Assembly (NCBI GenBank): GCA_021205375.1
Contig: JAJPXR010000079.1
Coordinates: forward strand, 1-15,671
Direction of reading: 5' to 3'
From: Clostridiales bacterium
GTDB taxonomy: Bacteria; Bacillota; Clostridia; Oscillospirales; Oscillospiraceae
DNA: 15,671 bases
Of the stretch, positions 1-6,509 are shown one piece after another. The stretch's first letter is position 1; every line of letters starts with the position of its first letter. The position numbers and the translations under genes are program-made. The notes under the pieces are model-generated. The model made no database searches, was not told the DNA's origin, and worked only from the letters and a program-made list of their open reading frames with translations.

Positions 1-286
1 GAACCGACCTGGGTTCCCTTATCTACAGACTGCCGCCAAATTGGAGACGAAAGCCCGCAAAAAGGGCATCTGGCACGTCAAAGGTGGGAACTACGAACCG
101 AAACCCGGCGACCTGGTGCAGTTCAAAGCTTCCGGCAAGTCCAACGCCACCCACACGGAACTGCTGGCCTGCAAGGACGGCAGCACTCTGAACACCATCA
201 ACTACAACGCCAGCAAGGTGTGCAAGCGCCAGACCCGGAAGGTCAGCGATGATTACACCTATGGCTATGTGGAACTGACTTACTGA
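1..286 (+). CDS. CHAP/NlpC-type cell wall lysin, C-terminal part (5' end outside window)
   Basis: The frame is open from base 2 of the window, so the gene starts to the left, and it stops at 284-286. The visible part carries the pattern 'KPGDLVQF' followed by 'THTELL' about 15 residues later, then a short beta-rich tail ending 'GYVELTY'. This is how the C-terminal half of CHAP or NlpC/P60-like amidase/endopeptidase domains usually looks, with the His after the GDLV strand as the catalytic histidine. The catalytic Cys would lie outside the window. The gene is followed 11 bases later by a holin and then a lysozyme, so a role in host cell lysis or peptidoglycan cleavage during phage release is likely. 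Family assignment is by motif and position only. Upstream context cannot be judged. Confidence 0.7.
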   Translation, partial: NRPGFPYLQTAAKLETKARKKGIWHVKGGNYEPKPGDLVQFKASGKSNATHTELLACKDGSTLNTINYNASKVCKRQTRKVSDDYTYGYVELTY

Positions 287-297
287 GGAGGTACATC

Positions 298-639
298 ATG
301 AGTTATCTGATCACCTGCGCATTCATCGCGCTGGACTTCATCACCGGTCTGGTGCAGGCCATCGCCACCAAGACCTTCTCTTCTTCCATCATGCGGGAAG
401 GGCTGTTTCACAAGGTCGGCCTGCTCCTCATCATTCTGCTGGGCATCCTCATCGACTACGCCCAGGGGTATGTTGACCTGGGCGTCACCATCCCCATCGC
501 GGGTGCTGTCTGTGGTTACATCTGCGTGATGGAGGTCGGCAGTTCCCTTGAGAACATCTGTAAAATCGACCCCGACCTGATGCCGGACAAGTTGGTGGCT
601 CTGTTTGGCGGTCTGAAGGGTGGTGGGGACGATGAGTGA
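298..639 (+). CDS. Phage holin (toxin secretion/phage lysis holin family)
   Basis: 113 residues. A strong ribosome binding site (GAGGAGG) lies 7 bases before the ATG. Three hydrophobic segments can be seen: about residues 2-22, 41-60 and 62-83, with a short charged linker (KTFSSSIMREGLFHK) between the first and second and a polar Asp/Glu-rich tail. Length, the start 'MSYLITCAFIALDFITG' and the layout fit the Bacteroides/Firmicutes holin 4 family related to TcdE/UtxA. The protein would form lesions in the cytoplasmic membrane that let the lysins reach the wall. The stop codon overlaps the lysozyme ATG by eight bases, so the two genes are translationally coupled in a lysis cassette. Confidence 0.88.
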   Translation: MSYLITCAFIALDFITGLVQAIATKTFSSSIMREGLFHKVGLLLIILLGILIDYAQGYVDLGVTIPIAGAVCGYICVMEVGSSLENICKIDPDLMPDKLVALFGGLKGGGDDE

Positions 640-1294
640 CACCATCAACGCCGCAGGTCTTGCGCTCATTAAGCAGTACGAGGGCCTGCGGCTGACTGCC
701 TACCAAGACAGCGTGGGCGTCTGGACCGTCGGCTACGGTCACACCGGCAAGGTAGATGGCGTGGCTGTCTGCAAGGGGATGAAGATCACCAGTGCCAAGG
801 CGGAGGAACTGCTGAAGACCGATGTGAAGAAGTTTTGGGACTGCACCGGTCTGACCAGCTATGTGCCGGTCACGGCGGCTCTGAACGAGAACCAGCGTTC
901 CGCTCTGACCAGCTTCGCCTTTAACTGCGGCCAGGCCAACCTCAAGAAGCTGTGCAAGAACCGCACGGTATCTGAAATTGCGGACGCCATGCTGCTGTAC
1001 AACAAGGCTGGCGGCAAGGTGCTGTCCGGCCTGGTGAACCGGCGCAAGGCAGAGCGCGAGTTATATCTGACGGGAACGGAGGTGCATGACATGGACACAC
1101 TGAGGAACGGGGACAAAGGCCAGCAGGTCACAGTGCTGCAGATTTTGCTGAACTATGCGCTGGGCTGCGGCCTGGATAAAGACGGTGTCTTCGGCAGCAA
1201 GACCGAGGACGCCGTGGAGCAGTATCAGGAGAGCCAGGGCCTGACGGTGGATGGCATCGTTGGGGAGAACACCTGGAGCAAGCTGCTGGGGTGA
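632..1294 (+). CDS. Endolysin: GH24 lysozyme with C-terminal peptidoglycan-binding domain
   Basis: 220 residues from ATG 632, which is preceded by a GGTGGGG purine run and sits inside the holin's end. A GTG at 620 would add four residues but has poorer spacing. The N-terminal domain (about 5-145) is a T4-type lysozyme (muramidase). It carries the classic catalytic spacing Glu17-x8-Asp26-x5-Thr32 within 'YEGLRLTAYQDSVGVWTVGY', followed by GHT. Residues about 154-220 form a PG_binding_1 domain ('LRNGDKGQQVTVLQ' ... 'DGVFGSKTEDAVEQYQ' ... 'VDGIVGENTWSKLL'). It would cut the glycan strand after holin opening. It is the second lytic enzyme in the cassette, after the CHAP-like one. It appears complete. 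Confidence 0.95.
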   Translation: MSDTINAAGLALIKQYEGLRLTAYQDSVGVWTVGYGHTGKVDGVAVCKGMKITSAKAEELLKTDVKKFWDCTGLTSYVPVTAALNENQRSALTSFAFNCGQANLKKLCKNRTVSEIADAMLLYNKAGGKVLSGLVNRRKAERELYLTGTEVHDMDTLRNGDKGQQVTVLQILLNYALGCGLDKDGVFGSKTEDAVEQYQESQGLTVDGIVGENTWSKLLG

Positions 1295-1303
1295 GATGAG
1301 CAA

Positions 1304-1338
1304 AGCCGGAGGCGTATCGTTGTGATGCGTCTCCGGCT
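1304..1338 (+). terminator. Hairpin terminator closing the lysis cassette
   Basis: Stem of 15 pairs (two G-T wobbles) between 1304-1318 and 1324-1338 with a 5-base loop, ten bases after the lysozyme stop. The downstream T-run is poor (TGTTGTT), so efficiency is uncertain. No other function is evident. Confidence 0.7.
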
Positions 1339-1472
1339 GTTGTTCATGAGTAATCCCGATTTAATGTTGTAAGTAATTGCAGATAAAATAAACTATGAAA
1401 TAATTCCTTGCTTATTGTTTCTATATTTTTAAGCGCACACTTTTCGTGTGGTTTTAACGCAATCCTCTTTAG

Positions 1473-1501
1473 TTGACAAAATGTGCTTTTGTATATACAA
1501 T
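1473..1501 (+). promoter_or_regulatory. Sigma-A type promoter for the AT-rich cargo gene
   Basis: TTGACA at 1473-1478, spacer of exactly 17 bases, TACAAT at 1496-1501. A strong AGGAGG ribosome binding site follows at 1521-1526, and the ATG at 1536. The region 1339-1472 is AT-rich and shows no gene; a small CACAC/GTGTG inverted repeat lies near 1436-1450. Confidence 0.8.
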
Positions 1502-1535
1502 ATAAATATCTGAAGGCAAAAGGAGGATTACGCTA

Positions 1536-2245
1536 ATGCGTCATAACCATAACATATTTAAATATTATCGACGACACCTTTGGGGATTGCTCACTCGGGA
1601 ATACAAATCAATTTCTGATCGTATTATATATCAGTTTCATACATACGACTCAGCAGGGAGGATTCTTTTCTTATTGACCTTTTTTCTCATATGTGCTGAT
1701 TTGGCTTTGTCCTTTTTAAATATACCAAATCCTAACATTGAGCGTTGGCTGATTTTATGCCTTTTTTTCACACTGGTATGCAGTGTCCTGTTTATCAAAG
1801 CGAAAGAGCAGCGCGATTCCTCGCCTGATTATCTTTTTTCGCTTCTTTTCTCAGATGATGTAAGGCTCGACTGTCTCCGGAATAAGCTTGAAGAGGAAAA
1901 CTTGTTAAGCTCAGAAGGAATACAATCACTCATTGACGAGTGTAGGATTTGTATCTCTGAGCAAAGCAAAAATAGCTTTCAATCTATATTCATTTTTTGC
2001 AAAATCAACCAGCAATTAGTTTTGCCTGGTCGTTTCTATCCCTAATGGTGAGCATAGCAGATATTGAAATTCCACTTCAATGCGTTATTTGGATTACCGC
2101 AATTTTCTTAACCGGAATTCTCGACATTTATATCGTGTGCCAAGGTGTTGATTTCTTCAATGCCTACTTCAATGATGCACGCCTCGATTTTTGCCAGGAT
2201 TGTGAAACCATATTAGAGGGATTAAAACAACCTACACTACTATAA
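1536..2245 (+). pseudogene. Multi-spanning membrane protein, frameshifted at a T-run (cargo/moron gene)
   Basis: The first frame (1536-2045, 169 residues) starts with ATG 10 bases after AGGAGG. It has two hydrophobic segments, about residues 44-62 and 70-89, followed by a polar region. It then ends in a short tail unlike the rest. A second frame opens at 1997 and runs to 2245 with two more hydrophobic segments and no start codon or ribosome binding site of its own. The frames meet at a run of six T (1993-1998). Restoring one T gives a single open frame of about 236 residues with four membrane segments. I do not recognise the family. The unit is much more AT-rich than its neighbours and has its own promoter and terminator, as phage cargo (moron) genes often do. 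Superinfection exclusion would be a typical role for such a protein, but nothing in the sequence proves it. A sequencing error at the T-run is possible. Confidence 0.6.
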
Positions 2246-2267
2246 ATATTGAAAATGCCTTCAGACA

Positions 2268-2309
2268 GGTCCGTTGGAGAGAACTTCTTCTCTGACGGGC
2301 CGTTTTTTT
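2268..2309 (+). terminator. Rho-independent terminator of the cargo unit
   Basis: A 13-pair stem (2268-2280 with 2289-2301, three G-T wobbles) with an 8-base loop, followed after one G by seven T (2303-2309). It lies 22 bases after the stop of the membrane protein. Confidence 0.85.
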
Positions 2310-2365
2310 GCCCTGATGCGGACCACTCCGCCGCTTTCTGTCCAGTGGATATTGAAGAACCCTCA

Positions 2366-2428
2366 CTGACAGGAGAAATTTTTCATCCGGTCATCGGAAA
2401 ATCACCGATTTGGCTACTTACCTGTCAG
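2366..2428. repeat. Nested inverted repeats upstream of the SHOCT-recombinase pair
   Basis: Outer arms CTGACAGG (2366-2373) and CCTGTCAG (2421-2428) are perfect 8-base complements. A smaller pair, ATCGG (2393-2397) and CCGAT (2405-2409), lies almost centrally between them. The element sits 35 bases before the SHOCT gene start. It could be an RNA structure controlling the recombinase operon, or a binding or att-like site for the recombinase. There is no further support. The rest of 2310-2463 shows no convincing gene. Confidence 0.4.
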
Positions 2429-2463
2429 AAGGAACCATCACCTACCGACTGGAGGAAAGCACA

Positions 2464-2709
2464 ATGAAGGAACGAAAAGTAACAGCGACAAACCCCTTGC
2501 CAAAGACCAAGTATATAAAGCAGGAGGGCGCAGCGACACCCACCCACGACCAGTTAGAGCGGGACTGCGGCTATTTCCAGTCGCAGAAGCTGCTCCGATC
2601 CATGCTGGACTGCGGCCTCATCTCGTTGTCAAAATTCAACAAGATAACCCTGCTGAACCGCCAATCTTTCTACCCTTATTTGGTGGAGATTATGCCTGAA
2701 ATTCGTTGA
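2464..2709 (+). CDS. SHOCT-domain small protein upstream of recombinase
   Basis: 81 residues from ATG 2464, with GGAGG eight bases before it (in GGAGGAAAGCACAATG). The same frame is open further upstream to a TTG near 2410, but the family normally starts with the 'MxERK' sequence seen here. The C-terminal half ('KLLRSMLDCGLISLSKFNKI') fits the short SHOCT helix-turn-helix fold, in which a 'GLIS..EF' turn links two helices. Such small proteins are regularly found immediately before large serine recombinase genes in Clostridia prophages and integrative elements, as here (51 bases before). Their biochemical role is not established. An accessory or regulatory role for the recombinase is a guess from context. 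Confidence 0.75.
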   Translation: MKERKVTATNPLPKTKYIKQEGAATPTHDQLERDCGYFQSQKLLRSMLDCGLISLSKFNKITLLNRQSFYPYLVEIMPEIR

Positions 2710-3852
2710 ATAAACAGCTTTTCAGAGTTAATATGTGATACTACTTAAGGGGATGAACAGATGAAAAAAGTCAGGGAAATTAAACAAATCGCGCCGCCAG
2801 CGAAGGCACAGAAGAAACTCCATGTGGCGGCATACTGCCGCGTCTCCACCGACAGTGATGCCCAGCTGGAGAGTCTGGATGTCCAGCGCAGCCACTACGA
2901 AAGCCTGATTGCTTCCAGAGTGGACTGGGAACTGGTGGATGTGTACTACGATGAGGGTATCTCCGGCACCAAGGCATCCATCCGGCCCGGCCTTATGCGG
3001 ATGATGGAGGACTGCGAAAACCATCGGATAGACATGGTCCTCACAAAGTCTCTGAGCCGATTCGCAAGGAACACCACCGACTGCCTGGAACTGGTACGTC
3101 GACTCCAGGCATTGGAGATTCCTATCTACTTCGAGAAGGAAAATCTGAATACCGCCAAAATGGAGAGCGAGTTTTTTCTCTCCACATATAGTTCCATTGC
3201 CGAGAGCGAGTCCGTCTCCATTTCGGAGAACACCAAGTGGTCTGTTCAAAAGCAGTTCCAGAACGGCACCTACAAAATCGGATGCGCTCCCTACGGCTAC
3301 GTCCAGGTCGATGGGAAGTTGAAAATCGACCCGGAGCAGGGAGAAATCGTCAGGGAAATTTTCGCTGGCTATCTCTCCGGCGTGGGAATCAGTGAAATCG
3401 TCAGGAGCCTGAACGAGCGTGGCATCACTACAAAGAGGCAGAAGCACTGGCAGGCTTCTACAGTGGTCGGAATCCTCACCAACATAACATACACAGGCAA
3501 TGTCATCTTCCAGAAGACCTATACAGACGGTCAGTTCAACCGGCACGCCAATCACGGGCAGCGGGAGCAATACTACATCAAAGACCATCACAAGGCTCTG
3601 GTCAGCCAGGAGGACTTCGACAGAGCCGCACAGTTGCTGAACCAGCACAGCAGTGAAAAAGGCATCCAGAAGGGCAGCGGGAAGTACCAGAAGCGATACG
3701 CCTTTTCCGGACGCATCCTCTGCGGCGAATGCGGCGGCGTGCTGAAACGCCGTATTCACTCCTGCGAGGATGGTCCTTATGTGGCCTGGTGCTGTAGCAC
3801 CCACCTGAAGGATAAGACGGAATGTTCCATGAAGTTCATCCGTGGTGACGAT

Positions 3853-3993
3853 TTAGAACGGGCCTTTGCTGAACTTCCCGCAGTCGTCCGCCTGTACTAC
3901 CTGTCCGGCGGTCAGCCTGACCACCTGCTTGCCGGTCTTGCTGGAGGGGAAATCCCGCGCAGCAACTGCTTTCTTTACAACATAGTAACTCAT
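3853..3993 (-). pseudogene. Small SH3-like phage protein, C-terminally truncated
   Basis: 46 residues from the ATG at 3993, with AAGGAGG nine bases upstream. The pattern 'YYVVKKAVAARDFPSSKTGKQ' followed by 'LTAGQVVQADD' resembles the first strands of a bacterial SH3-like domain, as in cell-wall-binding or tail-end phage proteins. The stop TAA at 3853 lies inside the recombinase sequence, so the last three to five residues are accidental and the rest of the domain is lost. It is the last gene of the minus-strand tail operon, where phages usually place small genes before the lysis cassette. The family call is tentative. Confidence 0.5.
3864..3870. other. Convergent junction between recombinase and tail-side gene
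   Basis: Rightward, recombinase-like sequence ends at '...DDLERAF'. Leftward, the small minus-strand gene that starts at 3993 stays plausible up to '...DDCGKFSK' and then stops after 'GPF'. Both frames lose their family character at the same few bases, with TTT (3865-3867) possibly shared. This marks an end-to-end join of two truncated genes. It could come from an inversion, from a deletion between two convergent elements, or from misassembly. Confidence 0.6.
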
Positions 3994-3997
3994 AGCC

Positions 3998-4186
3998 TTA
4001 GTCCTCCTTTTCCTCTTTGGCCTTTTCAGCCTGCTGTTTTTCCTGCTCGATGGCAGCGCGCTCCAGGTCCACCAGCTGGCTCCGGACAAGGTCCAGTGCC
4101 AGCCGTGCGTTTACCGGGGGCAGTCCGCTCTCCTGCACCAGCTTTGCCAGCGCAACGAGAAAGTCGTTGGTCTTCGTGTTCAGCAT
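3998..4186 (-). CDS. Small charged phage protein at end of tail operon
   Basis: 62 residues from the ATG at 4186, after a strong AAAGGAGG site. The start overlaps the stop codon of the tail fibre gene (ATGCTGA). The protein has a helical, mildly hydrophobic N-terminal half ('FLVALAKLVQESGLPPVNARLAL') and a highly charged C-terminus rich in Glu, Lys and Gln ('EKQQAEKAKEEKED'), likely coiled. I do not recognise the family. Small proteins of this style are common between tail fibre and lysis genes in Clostridia prophages. Confidence 0.65.
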   Translation of the reverse strand: MLNTKTNDFLVALAKLVQESGLPPVNARLALDLVRSQLVDLERAAIEQEKQQAEKAKEEKED

Positions 4187-5733
4187 GATGATTCCTCCTT
4201 TGTGATCGCCGCAAGAGCTGTCTCCAGGCACTCGATGCGGCGTTGCTGATGTTGTACCATCGCCACCAGAGGGGCGATGAGTTCCTCATGGGACAGGTAC
4301 CATTGAAGCTGCTCGTCCGGCAGGTCCTCGCTGTATTCCGCATGGTCATCCCCGATAACACTGGCGCTGAACAGTGACAGGTCGCCCACGGTGGCGAGCG
4401 CCGTGTCCCTGACATCCTGGGCAATGAAGCCCATGTGTTTGCGGTGGCTGTCCCCGTTGATGTAGTCGTACTCCACAGCGGTCAGGCCCATGATGAGCTG
4501 CTCGTAGTCCTCCGTCAGCGGCTTGACGTTCTGCTTTAGCTTGCGGTCAGACAGCGATTCTTCACTGCTTCTGTATACCGTGTTGACGTAAATGCGGCGG
4601 TAACGATAAGAGCTGCCGCCGAAGTCGTAGGTATTGGTGGATGCTGGGTCGATGTCGTTGACGATTTTGCAGAGGTTGAGATAGGCGTAATAGGTACCGG
4701 TGTAGATACAGCGAAGCTCACTGTCGCAGTAGGTCAAGTCGCCGTCCCCATCAGCGTAAATGGCTCTGGTGGGGTAAATGTCGATGCCGCTGCATTTTAC
4801 TTTTCCCCAGCCGGTCACCGAATAGGGAATAATCGCGTTAGACCAGGCGTCCCCCGACTTTTTCCAAATCAGATACTGGTTTAACGCAGTTAAGGAGCTG
4901 CCAGTGGCCTTAATGCCAAATTCCGCGTCTACGGTCGTTGATACCGTGCTGTCATCCGTTGTCGCATCCCAGACTGTTACGCTTGTGCCGTACTGCTGGA
5001 CAAATAAGGATGAAGCATACGTATGACCACTGTTTGCATCGGTGTTGGACGAGTTGGAGATGGTCAAAGGCCCTATCGTGCCGCTTTTTGCGGTGATGAC
5101 CCCGGCCTTCGTCACAGAAAACGTACTGCCCAGAGAGATACCGTCCGTCCCCACATACACGCCGCTGGTCGTGGAACTCAGGGATGTCTTGGAGTTGTAG
5201 ATGGCGCTGCTCCCAATGGTGAACCCGCCAATGGTGCCGCTGGTGGCTGTGATCTTCCCGGTAAATGTGCCGTTGGTGGCGACAATGGTCCCGTCCGCAG
5301 CCAGAGAGAAGTTGTCGCTGCTGATGACCAACTGTCCGCTGGTCAGTTCGATGCGGTCGGCGTTGGCGGAGAGCTTCGCCACATGGGTCGTTTCGCCGTC
5401 ACTGTCCGTCTCATCCTCAATGGTCAGCGCCAGGCTTGCGGATACCGCTTCGACAGCGGAATCCGTGTCCTCCGGCGCCGGCGTCCAATCGGTGGACATC
5501 GTTCCCTTCTCGAATTTGATGTAGGCGATGTCGAAGGTATCTCCGTTTTCGAGGTTGGGGATGTAAAATCCGATGTACCTGGTCACGGCGTCCGAGGAAT
5601 AGTAGTCATAGGGAACGCCGGTAAAGCTGGCAACCGCCCACTCGCCCACACCGTCCCCATCGCCTATGGAACTGTCCAGTGAAGTCAGCGACAGCCCACC
5701 ATCCGCAAGCACAGACCCGGCGTAGGGTATCAA
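4180..5733 (-). CDS. Tail fibre/tip protein with C-terminal S74 autoprocessing chaperone
   Basis: About 517 residues from a TTG at 5733 that overlaps the stop of the distal tail gene (TTGA) and follows AAGGTGG; a GTG at 5745 is an alternative. No ATG is suitably placed. Near residues 70-90 is the 'YIKFEKGTMSTDWTPAPED' pattern common in phage minor structural proteins. A Thr/Ser/Gly-rich beta-repeat stalk follows ('GTIGGFTIG', 'SGTIGPLTIS'). From about residue 395 there is a Peptidase_S74 domain with 'SLSDRKLKQNV', where the Ser and the Lys five residues later match the cleavage dyad. 'HMGFIAQDV' and a C-terminal coiled coil come after it. S74 domains help trimeric fibres fold and then cut themselves off. 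The short N-terminus lacks the tail-associated lysin that usually follows Dit, so an internal deletion is possible. Confidence 0.82.
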   Translation of the reverse strand: MIPYAGSVLADGGLSLTSLDSSIGDGDGVGEWAVASFTGVPYDYYSSDAVTRYIGFYIPNLENGDTFDIAYIKFEKGTMSTDWTPAPEDTDSAVEAVSASLALTIEDETDSDGETTHVAKLSANADRIELTSGQLVISSDNFSLAADGTIVATNGTFTGKITATSGTIGGFTIGSSAIYNSKTSLSSTTSGVYVGTDGISLGSTFSVTKAGVITAKSGTIGPLTISNSSNTDANSGHTYASSLFVQQYGTSVTVWDATTDDSTVSTTVDAEFGIKATGSSLTALNQYLIWKKSGDAWSNAIIPYSVTGWGKVKCSGIDIYPTRAIYADGDGDLTYCDSELRCIYTGTYYAYLNLCKIVNDIDPASTNTYDFGGSSYRYRRIYVNTVYRSSEESLSDRKLKQNVKPLTEDYEQLIMGLTAVEYDYINGDSHRKHMGFIAQDVRDTALATVGDLSLFSASVIGDDHAEYSEDLPDEQLQWYLSHEELIAPLVAMVQHQQRRIECLETALAAITKEESSC

Positions 5734-6488
5734 AGGGTCCACCACCTTGGGGTAATTTCAACGGAGGTGATGCCGCCGTCCCAGACGATGGTGTTCTCGC
5801 CGGGGGCCAGCAGCGGAAAGTCCTCCGAGTATATCGTGTCGTTGCAGAAGCCCTCCGCATTGTAGGCGTTCTGCGTCTCACAGTTCAGGTCAACATAGCC
5901 GTCAAAAGAGTAAATGACCACCGAGTAGTCCCCGATGGTCAGCGTCCCTTCACCCGTCCCGTAGACACGGATAAGAGGCTGTGCGTGAAAGGCATAAGGG
6001 TTCTCCAGAACGGTGCCGGATTCAGTCAGAGAAATGCTCTCCTGTCCTTCTTCGCTCCACCGCTGTGGTTTACAGTTAAAGACCAGTTCCATCTCCGCCG
6101 CCTGCTGGCGGGTCACGTCAAAGGCCAGGGCGGAGGTACACACCGCCATGCGGAAAAAGTCCGGGTCGTAGGAATCAGTGAGTTTCTGATACCCCACCGG
6201 AGACAGCAGCCACGATTTGACCGCCGCCGTCTTGGCGGGGAGACCGTTAAAGAAAAACGCTTTGTACTTGATGTCCACGTTCTGGAACCGCCGCAGGCCG
6301 GTCCGCGCGTTGTCTGTTATCAGGTCGCCGTTCAGACCGGGGATGGAAGTGGCGGTCACGTCCGGCGCGGGGGCGTCATAGACGCCGGGGCCGGAGAGAT
6401 ACAGCAGGAAGTCCCGGCTGGAGGTGCCGTTGAAAGACAGGTGCTGCCGTCCCGGTGTTCTCTTTGTGTTGTACTGTGCATCTGCCAT
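5730..6488 (-). CDS. Distal tail protein (Dit / siphovirus tail component)
   Basis: 252 residues from the ATG at 6488, which has AGAGGGGG eight bases upstream. An in-frame ATG at 6509 lies directly on the tape measure stop and is less well placed. The sequence 'HLSFNGTSSRDFLLYLSG', then 'VPGLNGDLI'-like 'IPGLNGDLITDNARTG' and 'FNCKPQRW' near the middle are typical of Dit-like proteins of Firmicutes siphophages. 'CKPQRW' marks the end of the N-terminal ring domain. The C-terminal beta domain ends 'ITPRWWTL', a usual family ending. Dit forms the hexameric hub at the tail tip that connects the tube to fibres or baseplate. It directly follows the tape measure gene as expected. Confidence 0.9.
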   Translation of the reverse strand: MADAQYNTKRTPGRQHLSFNGTSSRDFLLYLSGPGVYDAPAPDVTATSIPGLNGDLITDNARTGLRRFQNVDIKYKAFFFNGLPAKTAAVKSWLLSPVGYQKLTDSYDPDFFRMAVCTSALAFDVTRQQAAEMELVFNCKPQRWSEEGQESISLTESGTVLENPYAFHAQPLIRVYGTGEGTLTIGDYSVVIYSFDGYVDLNCETQNAYNAEGFCNDTIYSEDFPLLAPGENTIVWDGGITSVEITPRWWTL

Positions 6489-6509
6489 AGTCAGTTCCCC
6501 CTCTCCCAT

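Larger units (their letters stand above)
2761..4188 (+). pseudogene. Large serine recombinase (integrase), 3' truncated
   Basis: ATG 2761 is preceded by AAGGGG. The N-terminal resolvase domain (about 20-165) has the catalytic Ser29 in 'YCRVSTD' and the 'SLSRFARN' arginine motif at 97-104. A recombinase domain follows (about 190-290). Then comes a zinc ribbon with Cys321 and Cys324 (CGEC), Cys344/345 and Cys355. Homology-like sequence ends near residue 368 (base about 3864-3867). From there the frame runs on to 4188 as low-complexity Pro/Ala/Arg-rich sequence that is antisense to phage tail-side genes. Family members are usually 500-560 residues and need the coiled-coil C-terminal region for synapsis control, which is absent. 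The enzyme would have cut and joined att sites for prophage integration. It is probably inactive or unregulated now. Confidence 0.88.

Noticed and set aside
1993..1998. Programmed frameshift at the six-T run in the membrane gene
   Set aside because: The phase does not give an X XXY YYZ heptamer for a -1 slip, so a lost T or a sequencing error is a better explanation.
2249..2467. 72-residue frame between the cargo terminator and the SHOCT gene
   Set aside because: It starts before and runs through the terminator hairpin, has no ribosome binding site and no recognisable composition.
2728..3804. 358-residue frame on the minus strand opposite the recombinase
   Set aside because: It lies entirely antisense to a clear serine recombinase with catalytic motifs, so it is a mirror frame.
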